Virus record (IMG/VR): IMGVR_UViG_3300005841_000080
Span: 1-25,323 of that record
DNA length: 25,323 bases
Direction: 5' to 3' (one strand)
Source of the DNA: a virus
Part shown: piece by piece, positions 1 to 8,175 of the stretch
Layout of the letters: each line of letters starts with the position of its first letter
Numbering within the stretch: the stretch's first letter is position 1
Program-made: the position numbers and the translations under genes
The notes under the pieces: model-generated
Database searches by the model: none
What the model was told of the DNA's origin: nothing
Seen by the model: only the letters and a program-made list of their open reading frames with translations

Positions 1-176
1 GTGGTCAGGCCGTAGACGGTGCCGTGGTCGGTCAGCCACTGCGCCCAGGGCAGGGTCGCTGTCGGTGGGGTGTCCACGTCGATGACCTCGCCGGGGGTGT
101 CCGGGATCAGCATGTTCGCCAGGGAAACGCTGACACCGGGGACGATCGAGGTGATCCGCCAGGACCGTGTCGCCAT
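1..176 (-). CDS. Minor tail protein, N-terminal fragment cut by window edge
   Basis: An open frame starts with ATG at 174-176 and stays open to the left edge, giving about 58 residues. The start is supported by a strong GGAGG ribosome binding site a few bases upstream, just after the stop of the gene at 190. The fragment begins MATRSWRITS and is followed by Val/Pro/Thr-rich sequence. Its place after the distal tail protein and one minor tail gene suggests a minor tail or baseplate component. Too little is present to name a family, so the function is inferred from position only. Confidence 0.6.
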   Translation of the reverse strand, partial: MATRSWRITSIVPGVSVSLANMLIPDTPGEVIDVDTPPTATLPWAQWLTDHGTVYGLT

Positions 177-189
177 GGGTGTCCTCCGC

Positions 190-1173
190 CTACAGGTTGG
201 TGCCGGAGTTGGCGGCGACCGGGCCGAGATCCTCGATGAGCAGATCGATCGACGGGTTGGCGGCCATCTGGACCGTGCCGGCACCGCCGACCCGGGCGAC
301 GGTGAGCATGACGGTCAGGGTGAGGTTCGCCGTCGGGTAGTAGTAGCCGACGGCGGTCGCGGTGTCGGCGGTGAAGCTGGTGGTGTTGTCGCGGCCGGAG
401 TTGAGGGTGGTGGAGCTGGTCGTCGGGGTGGTGCCGTCGATGGTGTAGCGCAGGATCGCCGAGATCGTGTCCCCGGCGGAGGTGCTGGTGAGCAGGAGCG
501 ACCCCGTCGAGACCCGGATGCAGTGCCCGTTCGGCACGAACGCCGCGAGCCTGACGACGCCGGTCTCGGTGGTCGTGGTCGACGAGTTGGTGAGCCGCTG
601 GTGCCGTGCCAGGACCTTGTTGCCGTATACCGCCGCGGTCGGTCGGGAGTCGGTGATGTTGGCGGTCTGCACGCTGGCCTGGCCGGAGGCGATGGACACC
701 AGGGCGAGGGTGATCGCGGAGTTCGGCTCGGCCGGCGTGCCGGAGCCGGTGTCTTCCAGCAGTTCGAGGGTCCAGTCGTAGGTGCCGGAGCCGATGACCT
801 GCTTGTCGCGGATCCGGATGATGATGCGGTGGATTCGGGTGCCCGAGCCGGGGGCGGACGGGGTGACGCAGTTGACCGTGCCGTTGGAGACGACGACATA
901 TTTGCGCTGGTTGGTGCCGTCATCGCCCTGCACCACGGCCTTGCCGGAGCCGATGTCCACCGAGAAGTTCGCGCCGGCGCCGCGCTGCGCGACCAGGAAC
1001 CCGGTGCCGGCGGTGACGGTCAGGACGCCCTCGTTGGGGACCAGGGCGTCGATAAGGGCCCGGTCGTCGGCGGCGTTGTACTGGATCGCTGCGTCGCCGC
1101 CGGTTGCCTGCATCCATAGCGGCTCGTCGACCATGTTGCTGTCGGAGGTCGACACGATCACGGTGTTGGCCAC
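190..1173 (-). CDS. Minor tail / baseplate-type virion protein (327 aa)
   Basis: Putative tail-tip structural protein. The GTG start at 1171-1173 has GGAGGG about 9 bases upstream. The N-terminal ~95 residues (MANTVIVSTS onward, with a GTGFLVAQRGAGANF stretch) resemble the N-terminal region of many actinophage minor tail proteins. The middle (~100-190) is a beta-rich segment with a run of basic residues (HRIIIRIRDK). The C-terminal ~140 residues are Thr/Ser-rich and beta-patterned, as in jelly-roll or Ig-like receptor-facing domains. It lies 52 bases downstream of the distal tail gene and 13 bases before the next minor tail gene, consistent with one tail-tip operon. No catalytic motif was recognised, and receptor binding is only a possibility. 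Confidence 0.65.
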   Translation of the reverse strand: MANTVIVSTSDSNMVDEPLWMQATGGDAAIQYNAADDRALIDALVPNEGVLTVTAGTGFLVAQRGAGANFSVDIGSGKAVVQGDDGTNQRKYVVVSNGTVNCVTPSAPGSGTRIHRIIIRIRDKQVIGSGTYDWTLELLEDTGSGTPAEPNSAITLALVSIASGQASVQTANITDSRPTAAVYGNKVLARHQRLTNSSTTTTETGVVRLAAFVPNGHCIRVSTGSLLLTSTSAGDTISAILRYTIDGTTPTTSSTTLNSGRDNTTSFTADTATAVGYYYPTANLTLTVMLTVARVGGAGTVQMAANPSIDLLIEDLGPVAANSGTNL

Positions 1174-1225
1174 GGATCAACGCCCTCCGAAGTGCAGCTT
1201 TTGTAGTTGTGGTCTTGCGGTTGGG

Positions 1226-2116
1226 TCAGGTCCACAAATCGCGGAATAGGACGTCGAGTTCGCAGCTGGCGTCCTGGGTGCCGGTCGTCATGGAGATCAA
1301 GTTGGCGCCGGGTTGGAGTTCCCACCAGCTCGTCGTCGCAAAGTTGATCTTGTTGTAGTAGCTGAGCGACGGATCCCCGTTCAGCAGGACGGTCCGGGCG
1401 CCGACGTCGATCTCCAGATACGACCCGGCCGACACCGACACCGCGTCCAGCTCGATGACCCCACCCGTCGTCAGGTTCGTGATCACCGGCTCGGTGAACG
1501 CCCCGTACGCCCGCAGGATCGGCGGGGTCGGGATCGTGCCGCTGCTGGTCACCGTGACCGTGGACCCAGCACCGGCCGGCGTGTAGCTCCAGCCGGACCC
1601 GGACACGTAGGACCTCGGGTAGGACCTGCCGGTGTGCGAGGTCGTCGGCCGTAGCGTGCCGACCTGCTGGGTCGGGTCTTCGAGTACACCGGCCGGGACG
1701 ACCCATTGCAGCGAGATGTCCAGCATCACCGCGGAGATCTTGTCGACCACGTACGACGCTGAGTCGCCGCGAAGTTCCGCCCGCCGCTCCCCCGACCACC
1801 CGTCCCGCTGGATGTACAGGAAGGGCCGCTTGTGCGCCGCGGTGAGCGAGCGGAGCAGGTCGGCGATCTGGTGCCGGGTGCCCAGCGACCCGACGGCGTC
1901 GTTGCGGACCAGCAGCCGGCACCGGAACGTCGTCGAGTCGTGCAGGCTGGTCAGGTCCGTCACCCCGGACCGGCCCACCCGCTGCTGGCCGACCACCCGG
2001 GGCGCGGCGAGCGGCAGCTCCGACGAGGCGCAGATGATCGCGTCGGAGGCGCTCGGTGTCGGCGGCCGCAGCCACACCGACGTGGCGCCGTCGACGATGC
2101 GGATCGAGTTGGTCAC
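1226..2116 (-). CDS. Distal tail protein (Dit-like), 296 aa
   Basis: Probable distal tail protein, the hub joining the tail tube to the tail tip. The first gene after the tape measure in siphoviruses usually has this role, and its length suits the family. The GTG start at 2114-2116 overlaps the tape-measure stop (GTGA) and has GGAG about 7 bases upstream inside that gene, so translation is probably coupled. The N-terminal half includes a segment typical of these proteins, with a FLYIQRDGW motif and a following beta-rich part. The C-terminal half (~150-296) is Thr/Ser/Gly-rich and beta-patterned, as in the galectin-like domain of Dit proteins. The call rests on position plus general pattern, not on a catalytic or diagnostic residue. 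Confidence 0.7.
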   Translation of the reverse strand: MTNSIRIVDGATSVWLRPPTPSASDAIICASSELPLAAPRVVGQQRVGRSGVTDLTSLHDSTTFRCRLLVRNDAVGSLGTRHQIADLLRSLTAAHKRPFLYIQRDGWSGERRAELRGDSASYVVDKISAVMLDISLQWVVPAGVLEDPTQQVGTLRPTTSHTGRSYPRSYVSGSGWSYTPAGAGSTVTVTSSGTIPTPPILRAYGAFTEPVITNLTTGGVIELDAVSVSAGSYLEIDVGARTVLLNGDPSLSYYNKINFATTSWWELQPGANLISMTTGTQDASCELDVLFRDLWT

Positions 2117-5100
2117 GGCGCCACTCCGGCGACGGACAACCCGAGGTCAGGTCCGCTGATCTCCACCTTGACCGGCCGGGCGGACAGGGCCTGCGCGAGC
2201 CGGGCGATCGTGTAGTCGTCCAGCCGGGTCGGCAGGTCGGCGTTGCGCATGTGCTCGTCCGCCCCTGTCGCGTTGTTCACGACATTGAGACCGCGGCGCA
2301 ACGTGCCCCCACGGTCGAAGCGCGGGACCTTGACCAGGCCGCCGGAGGCCATGTGCCCGAGGTGCGCGAACGAGGACAGCGGGGTGACGCTGCTGCCGAG
2401 GTGCACGCCGCGTGAGCCGGTCGACTCGAAGGCGAGCCCAGCGAGCCAGCCTGCGGTGTGACCTACCGAGCCGCCGCCGGCTTCGCCCGGGTTGGCCCAG
2501 CCGGCCGAGAAGACACCCATGCCGGGTTTCGGGAAGAAGCCGGCTTCGTTGCTGGTGGAGAAGGTGTGGCTGTAGGGCGACCTGCCGTGAAGGATGTTCC
2601 AGACCGCTGACACGATGCCGCTGCAGTCGTACCCGTCCGGGCCGGCCGACGCCCAGATGTACGGTTTGCCGTCCTGGGCGCGGAGGAAGTTCTGTGCAGC
2701 GCCGACGTCGCCGCCCTCTGCGCCGAAGCCCAGCTTGTTCTTGACCCAGCTGACCAGGGTGGTGACGAGCTTGCGGGCGGCGCCGATGCCGAGTCCACGG
2801 ATCGCACCTGCGCCGGGGATCTGACCGAGCAGCCCGTCGACCTTCCCGCCCAACCATTTCGCCGGGTTGATGATGGCCTCGACCAAGCCACCGTCGGCGT
2901 AGCGGCCGATCGCGATGCCGGACGATCCATCGCCGGGATGGGGGGGCTTGCGGCGGCCGATCAGCGAGTCGAAGTAGTTCACGCCGAGGTCGCGGACCAC
3001 GTGGGCGGGGATGACGTACTCGCCGTTGGACGCCCAGATCGGGATCTTGTCGTCGCGGGGTCCGCCCGGCCCGCTGAGCAGGCCGCCGTCGGCCATCGCC
3101 GAGGGTGGCTTGCCGCCACCTCCGCCTCCCCCGCCGCCGCCGAAGGGGTTGCCGACGTGGGGGATGCGGTCCTTGACCCCGACGAAATCCGCGACCTTGT
3201 TGATCGAGTCGATGATCCCCCGGTTGATCACATTGTCGATCACCCAGGAGATCGGCGTCGCGACAACCGACTTGATCCTGTCCCATGCCTTGCCGATGAA
3301 ATCGACGCTCTTGGAGAAGGCGTGCGGGATGGTCTCGGTGACGAAGAAGGCCAACTCGCTGAAGATCGGCTTGATGCCGTGGTTCCAGATGGTGCCGAAG
3401 AAGTCACTGACACCACTCCAGATGATCTGGATGCCGTGCCAGACGGCCACGAACTGAGGCCAGATCACCGCGGTGATATAGGTGATGAAGGCGGAGAAGA
3501 TGGCCTTGGCGACGCCCCACCAGAAGCCGATCGAGTCGCCGATGGCCTTGAACGCCGGTCCGAAGATGGTGTGCCACAGCCACAGCACGACGGGCGCGAT
3601 CACGGCCTCGAAGTAGATCTTCAGGGCGGCGAAAACGATCTGGATGACCACCCACCACGCGTGGATCATGAACTTCATCGCCGTGAAATACGGGTGGATG
3701 ATCGTGTGGTAAAGCCACATCACCACGGCGCCGACCACGTCGATCGCGCCCTTCACGAACGCGAAGTACATCTTGATCCCGGCCCACCACGCCTTGGCCA
3801 GTAACACGATCCCCTCGAACGCCGGCTTGATCGCGTACTTCCACAGCCACATCACGGCCGGGACGACGTAGTCCATGAGAATCGCGCGGAGCAGCCGGAA
3901 GTAGAACTGGACACCGGCCCACCACAGCCGGACCACGACCATGATCCCGTCGAAGGCCGGCTTCAGCGCGTGCTGGTACAGCCACACCGCGGCGTCGCCC
4001 ACGGCGTGGAACGCGACGACCAGCGCGGCCCACACCGCCTTACCCGCGGTCGCGAGCGCGCGACCAACCGTGTCGACGATCTTGCGGAACTTGTCGAAAT
4101 GGAAGTACGCGTAGACGACCGCAGCGACCAGGGCGAGCACCGCAATGACGATCAGACCCATGGGGGAGAACGCCGCGTCGAGGATCAGCTGAGCGATCGC
4201 CCACGCCTTCGTCGCAATCGCGACGGCCTTTGACCAGGCCAGATACAGGGCGATCTGGATATTCGCGGCGCTGGTGATGACGGCGAAGGTGGCGACGGCC
4301 GCGGTCCACAACCACTGCGCCGCGGCGGCGATCCGCATGATCGCGAACAATGCGCGGAACGCCTCGGTCAGCTTAACGATCACAACAACGGTCGTTGCCA
4401 TGGCGACGAGCCCGGCCGCGGTGCCGGCGATGGCGGCGGTCGCCCGGGTATGACCGGTGATCCATTCGCCGATCGGGCCGAGGATCCCGGTGATGCGTTC
4501 GGTGAGCCGGCCCATCAGCGGAAGCAGCGCCTCGCCGAGGGCGATCCGGACCGTGCCCAGGGTGGCGTGCATCTGGGCGAGCTTGAAATTGAAGGTCTGC
4601 TGGATGACACCCCAGCCGGCGACGTGGTTCCCGGCCTCGGTGGTGGCCTTGGACACCATGCCGATCGCGGTCGCGGTGTTGCCGGAGTTTTCCCCGGTCA
4701 ACATCAGGGCGACGTTCATTCCGGTGGCGTCGCCGGTCGCCTTGGCCAGGGCACCCGAGTAGGACTGCATGGCCTGTGCGGCGGTGAGTTGCTGGTCGCC
4801 GAGCCGGTGGGTGGCGCCGGCCAGGGAGGCGAAACTCATGGCCTGCTGCGCCTGGATCGGGGTGAGGTCGCGGGCGGCCTTGCGGTACTGGATGAACGTG
4901 ATCGACCCGTCGAGCAGCCGCTGCCCCAACTCCCGAACCTGCGGCGACAGGCCGTTCAGGGCGGTCTTCAGCTGCAGGATCACCTGGTCGGTGCCGGGTG
5001 GCATCAGCTTCAGGATCCGCTCGGAGATCTCCGCCAGGGTGCCGGACAGGCCCTTCGTCTTCAGATCGCTGGCGAGCTGGTTCGTCGTCAGGCCGAGCAG

Positions 5101-5871
5101 CGCCAGTTCCTTGGCCTGCACGCTGGTGGGGTTCTGCATGTGCCGGATCGCGTCGGCGAGGTTCTGGGTGGCCTGCTCCGCGGAGATGCCGTGCAGGGTC
5201 ATCGACGCCAGAGAGCCGAGGATGTCGTCGATGCTGATCCCGGCCGCGGAGGCGACGGGAAGCACCGAGTGCAGGGCTCCGGTGAGCTGCTCGAACGTTG
5301 TCTTACCGGCCGCCGTGGCGGCGACCAGCTTGGACACGATCTCCGCGGACTTGTCCGCGGACAGGTGGTAGTCGACCAGCGCGGTTGTGGTCGCGTCGGT
5401 GACCTTGGTGAGGTCGGCGTTCTCCGCCTTCGCACCCTCAGCAGCCGCGCGTAGAACCTTCAGCGCTTCGGCGCCGTGGAACGACCCGGATTCCACGGTG
5501 TACATGGCCTTGCCGAGGGCTTCGACGGTGGTGCCGACCGGCCCGGCCATGGCCAGGATCCCGTCGCTGACGATCTTCAGGTTGCCGCTGACCCTGGTGC
5601 CGGTCTCACCCGCACTGGTCGTCAGTCGGACCATGGCGGCCTCGAAGTCCCCGGCTGCCTTGACACTCTTCGCCAAGAGCAGGCCGAGGCCGGCCCCGAA
5701 CCCGACCACCATCAGCTTGGAGGCGCTCGACCCGAACGAGCGGCCGAACGCCTCGCCCTGCTTCATGCCGGCGGCGCCGAGCCGGGCTGCGGCCACACCC
5801 GCGGCCGCCTCCGTGGGGAACGCCAACATGTTCGGCGCGATCCGGACGAAGACGGTCGCGAGCGGGGCCAC
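2113..5871 (-). CDS. Tape measure protein with C-terminal NlpC/P60-like hydrolase domain
   Basis: This 1252-residue protein sets tail length and probably helps DNA cross the envelope. The GTG start at 5869-5871 lies just after the T-frame stop. In order it has an Ala-rich N-terminus (1-75); a TP901-type tape-measure core (~75-430, from KAAGDFEAAMVRL); hydrophobic stretches (~478-500 and 571-590); four Trp-rich repeats of about 45 residues, anchored on W630, W675, W719 and W764; and ten consecutive Gly (911-920). A GGLLSGPGG...EYVIPAHVV motif follows at 929-958. Residues ~1055-1175 look like NlpC/P60: YDCSG with candidate Cys1083, and GHTAGW with candidate His1138. At about 0.15 nm per residue, an upper bound is a tail near 190 nm. 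The hydrolase domain probably acts on peptidoglycan during entry. Confidence 0.93.
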   Translation of the reverse strand: MAPLATVFVRIAPNMLAFPTEAAAGVAAARLGAAGMKQGEAFGRSFGSSASKLMVVGFGAGLGLLLAKSVKAAGDFEAAMVRLTTSAGETGTRVSGNLKIVSDGILAMAGPVGTTVEALGKAMYTVESGSFHGAEALKVLRAAAEGAKAENADLTKVTDATTTALVDYHLSADKSAEIVSKLVAATAAGKTTFEQLTGALHSVLPVASAAGISIDDILGSLASMTLHGISAEQATQNLADAIRHMQNPTSVQAKELALLGLTTNQLASDLKTKGLSGTLAEISERILKLMPPGTDQVILQLKTALNGLSPQVRELGQRLLDGSITFIQYRKAARDLTPIQAQQAMSFASLAGATHRLGDQQLTAAQAMQSYSGALAKATGDATGMNVALMLTGENSGNTATAIGMVSKATTEAGNHVAGWGVIQQTFNFKLAQMHATLGTVRIALGEALLPLMGRLTERITGILGPIGEWITGHTRATAAIAGTAAGLVAMATTVVVIVKLTEAFRALFAIMRIAAAAQWLWTAAVATFAVITSAANIQIALYLAWSKAVAIATKAWAIAQLILDAAFSPMGLIVIAVLALVAAVVYAYFHFDKFRKIVDTVGRALATAGKAVWAALVVAFHAVGDAAVWLYQHALKPAFDGIMVVVRLWWAGVQFYFRLLRAILMDYVVPAVMWLWKYAIKPAFEGIVLLAKAWWAGIKMYFAFVKGAIDVVGAVVMWLYHTIIHPYFTAMKFMIHAWWVVIQIVFAALKIYFEAVIAPVVLWLWHTIFGPAFKAIGDSIGFWWGVAKAIFSAFITYITAVIWPQFVAVWHGIQIIWSGVSDFFGTIWNHGIKPIFSELAFFVTETIPHAFSKSVDFIGKAWDRIKSVVATPISWVIDNVINRGIIDSINKVADFVGVKDRIPHVGNPFGGGGGGGGGGKPPSAMADGGLLSGPGGPRDDKIPIWASNGEYVIPAHVVRDLGVNYFDSLIGRRKPPHPGDGSSGIAIGRYADGGLVEAIINPAKWLGGKVDGLLGQIPGAGAIRGLGIGAARKLVTTLVSWVKNKLGFGAEGGDVGAAQNFLRAQDGKPYIWASAGPDGYDCSGIVSAVWNILHGRSPYSHTFSTSNEAGFFPKPGMGVFSAGWANPGEAGGGSVGHTAGWLAGLAFESTGSRGVHLGSSVTPLSSFAHLGHMASGGLVKVPRFDRGGTLRRGLNVVNNATGADEHMRNADLPTRLDDYTIARLAQALSARPVKVEISGPDLGLSVAGVAP

Positions 5872-5875
5872 GGGT

Positions 5876-6522
5876 TCAGCCCCCCAACTGTGTGATCAGC
5901 GAAACTCTGGCCCCGTCGTCATCGGGGTGCGCATAGAGCTGGTCGTCCCACTTGTCGAGGTCTTCCTGGGTGACACCGTCGCCGGACGGGCGCAGGTAGA
6001 CGTAGACGAAGTTGCAGATGGCCCGGACGGGCATCAGGTCGAGCGGCCCAAGTCCGCCGGAGAAACCATGCCCTCGATCAATGAGGGCTCCTTCGAGTTC
6101 ACCAGTGTTTTCGGCCGCCCAGCCGATGAGTCGCCAGGCGGCGTGGTAGGGCGCGCGGTGATCTTCTCGATGCACCGCTGCACCAGGGACATCAGGTCGT
6201 CGGCCTCCGCCTTGGTGTCCATCGCGTGCCGCTCGAACGCCGCCCACTCCGACTCATCGACACAGTCGCGGATCATCGCGTACAGCGCGGCGAGGCCGGC
6301 CATGTCGGACGAATCGAGACCCTGCGCGGAGGCGTGGGCGAACTTCAGCAGCGGCATCAGCCCGATCGAGGCCGCCATGCGGAACTCGCGACCCATGAAC
6401 TCGACCTTGCGGCCGTCGCCGACGATCTCGCCTTCGGCCGGGCCGACACCCTCCGCCCGGGCCTGCGCATCCTGCGTCGTGAGCCGCCGCGCCTTCGTCG
6501 GGCGGCTGCGCTCGCTAGCCAC
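5876..6522 (-). CDS. Tail assembly chaperone G-T frameshift product (T extension in -1 frame)
   Basis: Siphoviruses make a longer chaperone by ribosomal frameshifting between two overlapping frames located between the tail tube and tape-measure genes. Here the upstream G frame ends at 6034, while a second frame is open from 6247 to a TGA at 5876. Its codons begin one base upstream of the G codons, so a -1 shift would join them. The T-specific part reads as ordinary protein (WRLIGWAAENTGELEGALID, later NFVYVYLRPSGDG, ending SLITQLGG), and the tape-measure GTG follows at once. I found no textbook XXXYYYZ slippery heptamer in the shared 6034-6247 stretch, so the exact junction is unknown. An AAAA run (minus strand of 6108-6111) and the GGG around 6048-6052 are places to test. 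Confidence 0.6.
6034..6522 (-). CDS. Tail assembly chaperone G (162 aa)
   Basis: G-type chaperone thought to bind tail tube protein and tape measure during tail assembly. The likely GTG start at 6520-6522 overlaps the tail-tube stop by eight bases, pointing to translational coupling. The body is helical and acidic (KVEFMGREFRM...LLKFAHAS...ESEWAAFERHAMD). It ends in a Pro/Ser/Thr tail (ARPTTPPGDSS), as is common in actinophage G proteins just before the shift zone. Position between tube protein and tape measure and the overlapping second frame are the main evidence. A TTG start at 6537 is possible but has no better ribosome binding site. Confidence 0.75.
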   Translation of the reverse strand: MASERSRPTKARRLTTQDAQARAEGVGPAEGEIVGDGRKVEFMGREFRMAASIGLMPLLKFAHASAQGLDSSDMAGLAALYAMIRDCVDESEWAAFERHAMDTKAEADDLMSLVQRCIEKITARPTTPPGDSSAGRPKTLVNSKEPSLIEGMVSPADLGRST

Positions 6523-7108
6523 GCAGCGTTCCAGCACCGTACGGGGTGAACGGGCGGCCGGAGGCGCCGATTTCGAAGTTGAACTCCGCGGTGAAGGTGC
6601 CCACGTTGGCGCCCTTCTGCCGCTTCACGGACAGGGTTCCGGTCTGCAGGCACTGCTCGGCGACCCACCGCTCGGTGTTGTCGTCGGACTCCCAGCCGAG
6701 CGCGCATCGCACTTCCTGGCCGGCGGCGGGCAGGATGCCGGTGGACAGCAGTGTGGTGCCGGAGCCGGTGGTGGTGATGGCCCCGGAGCCGCCGTTGACG
6801 ACGCGCTTCCAGGTGGTCAGGTTGACCTGCATCAGCTCGAACTTCACCCCGGAGGTGCGGCCGGTGGTGGTGTAGGCGACCACGTCGAGGTACTCCTCCG
6901 CCTCGATCGCGTCGACCTTGGGCGCGTAGGTGAGTTCGTGGCCGCTCTTGGTGATGCCGATCGGCAGCCACGCCCCGGCGGTGGCCCACAGGTCAGTGAA
7001 GACCGAGCCGACGACGGTGTTAGCCGGGAACGCGGTTCCCAGCGGCGCGGAGTACAGCACGCCCGCGCCGATAGCCAGGGCGTTCTTGGGGACCGCTACG
7101 TTCGCCAC
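6515..7108 (-). CDS. Major tail tube protein (197 aa)
   Basis: Probable tail tube subunit, which polymerises around the tape measure. The GTG start at 7106-7108 has a strong AGGAG site about 8 bases upstream, as expected for an abundant product. The sequence has the usual tube-protein pattern: an N-terminal strand region beginning MANVAVPKNALAIGAGVLYSAP (first residue GTG-encoded), a central segment with an insertion-loop feel (TTTGRTSGVKFELMQVNLTTW), and a C-terminal beta region ending in NFEIGASGRPFTPYG. It is the first gene after a strong intergenic hairpin (7150-7175) and sits directly before the G/T chaperones, the canonical place for the tube gene. Confidence 0.85.
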   Translation of the reverse strand: MANVAVPKNALAIGAGVLYSAPLGTAFPANTVVGSVFTDLWATAGAWLPIGITKSGHELTYAPKVDAIEAEEYLDVVAYTTTGRTSGVKFELMQVNLTTWKRVVNGGSGAITTTGSGTTLLSTGILPAAGQEVRCALGWESDDNTERWVAEQCLQTGTLSVKRQKGANVGTFTAEFNFEIGASGRPFTPYGAGTLRG

Positions 7109-7149
7109 GGACTAACTCCTTTGGTGGCACGGGTTTCGGGGGAACGCAA

Positions 7150-7175
7150 AAGCCCACGCGGTTCCGCGTGGGCTT
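7150..7175 (-). terminator. Hairpin terminator or attenuator upstream of tail tube gene
   Basis: The arms 7150-7161 and 7164-7175 form a perfect 12-bp G/C-rich stem with a 2-base apex. On the minus strand the hairpin is followed by TTTTGCG, a short T-run. It lies in the gap between the gene ending at 7201 and the tail tube start at 7108. It could end transcription from the head/neck genes, or partly attenuate it before a separate start for the tail module. Its activity is inferred. Confidence 0.7.
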
Positions 7176-7200
7176 GGGTGATGCAGTTCGAGGTGGGGGG

Positions 7201-7533
7201 TTAGGACTTCGGCTGCTGGGCGGTCTTCTTCGGCGCCGGCTTGGCATCCGGGTCGGGGAACCGCTCGATCAGCTCGCCGCGGGTCATGTCGTCGACCTGC
7301 TCGCGGGTGAGTTCCTGGTCGTGTGCCAGCGCGTAGTCGCGCCACTTCGCTGCCGGCGCGGTCTCGGCGGGGCGTTCCCACGCTTCCGGCCGGGCCGCGT
7401 CAACATCGATCCCGAGGACCAGGCCAAGGTCGGCGACCACGTCGGCGTACATGCCGTCACCGGACCGGTAGCCGCACACGCCGTTGATGTAGACGTCCCG
7501 GCGGGCGGTGAAGTCATACGGTGGATAGGCCAT
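7201..7533 (-). CDS. Small virion-module protein, unknown (110 aa)
   Basis: Not recognised as a named family. It begins MAYPPYDFTARRDVYINGV, has one Cys (~20), a mixed alpha/beta middle (YADVVADLGLVLGIDVD) and a Lys/Pro-rich C-terminus (KPAPKKTAQQPKS). A helical segment TREQVDDMTRGELIERFPD resembles short helix-extended-helix or Rho-N-like motifs seen at the C-termini of phage head/neck proteins. The ATG at 7531-7533 overlaps the stop of the upstream gene by one base (TGATG), so translation is coupled. The strong hairpin at 7150-7175 follows its stop. Position suggests a neck or tail-assembly protein, but this is weak. Confidence 0.65.
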   Translation of the reverse strand: MAYPPYDFTARRDVYINGVCGYRSGDGMYADVVADLGLVLGIDVDAARPEAWERPAETAPAAKWRDYALAHDQELTREQVDDMTRGELIERFPDPDAKPAPKKTAQQPKS

Positions 7534-7856
7534 CACACGCCGCCAAGGATGTAGTAGGTGACCTCGGCTGCGGTGGCGTCGATGGTGACCGCGACTCGAC
7601 CATTTGCGTCGCCCCATGCCGAGTTGACCCGGGCGGCCTTCGCCGTTCCGGTTAGAAGTTGGATGGTGCGATTGCTGACCGCGAGGCCATCCTGGGTGGC
7701 GCTGTTGGTCAGGATCACGTTGTGGGTACCGGCTCCGGTATTGATCCACAGAACCACAGCGCCAGCGGGGACGGTGTCCGCCGATGCCGTGCCGGTGCGT
7801 TTTGTTGATATTGCTCCGGCGGACGACGCGGCGTTTTCGGCGGCGTAGTCGGTCAT
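7533..7856 (-). CDS. Small beta-rich decoration-like protein (107 aa)
   Basis: Probable small structural protein. After a Ser/Ala/Thr-rich N-terminus it reads as a short beta-barrel: DTVPAGAVVLWINTGAGTHNV, a middle with SNRTIQLLTG, then GRVAVTIDATAAEVTYYIL. This order (ordered-strand opening, N-T-G-A-G turn, late VTVTI...YYIL strand) resembles small phage head-decoration or cement proteins that occur as single short domains. The ATG at 7854-7856 overlaps the stop of the preceding gene by one base (TAATG), giving a chain of coupled genes. A decoration role is inferred from fold pattern; its location between gp10-like and tail tube genes would also fit a tail or neck component. Confidence 0.6.
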   Translation of the reverse strand: MTDYAAENAASSAGAISTKRTGTASADTVPAGAVVLWINTGAGTHNVILTNSATQDGLAVSNRTIQLLTGTAKAARVNSAWGDANGRVAVTIDATAAEVTYYILGGV

Positions 7857-8161
7857 TAGTCCTCCACCCAGTAAATGCACCAAATGCCTGCGATGTAGAG
7901 CACGCCGTCCTCGCCGGGAACTCGGATTCCTAGTGCCAGTTCTTCGGGATGACCCGGGACTGCCCGCACGTGGACCGGAATCGGGAGGGCTTCCGCGGCG
8001 GCACCGTTGGCGCTGTTCCGGCCGGTCGTTGCGTAGCCACCGGCGGAGATCGCAACCGTTCCCTCGCCGCCTGATGCGCTGGTCCAACTCATGCCCCAGG
8101 CATCGGCGTTGCTTCCGTACATCGGGGACGGGTTCGACGCGAAGTAGGTGTGGAAGGACAT
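7856..8161 (-). CDS. Small virion-module protein, unknown (101 aa)
   Basis: Unrecognised. The ATG at 8159-8161 has a clear AGGAGG site about 10 bases upstream, which overlaps the TAG stop of the gp10-like gene. The N-terminal half is Ser/Gly/Ala-rich (MSFHTYFASNPSPMYGSNADAWGMSWTS is aromatic and polar). The C-terminal half alternates hydrophobic residues and ends GVLYIAGIWCIYWVED, a strand-like finish. It is coupled by TAATG to the next gene. Short beta proteins in this position are common in actinophage head-tail modules, and I would treat it as a candidate minor virion protein. Confidence 0.6.
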   Translation of the reverse strand: MSFHTYFASNPSPMYGSNADAWGMSWTSASGGEGTVAISAGGYATTGRNSANGAAAEALPIPVHVRAVPGHPEELALGIRVPGEDGVLYIAGIWCIYWVED

Positions 8162-8175
8162 CCGGCTGGGTCCTC

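Noticed and set aside
3121-3150. G/C-rich run encoding ten Gly as a possible sequencing error or frameshift
   Set aside because: The frame continues normally on both sides into recognised tape-measure motifs, so it is a flexible linker.
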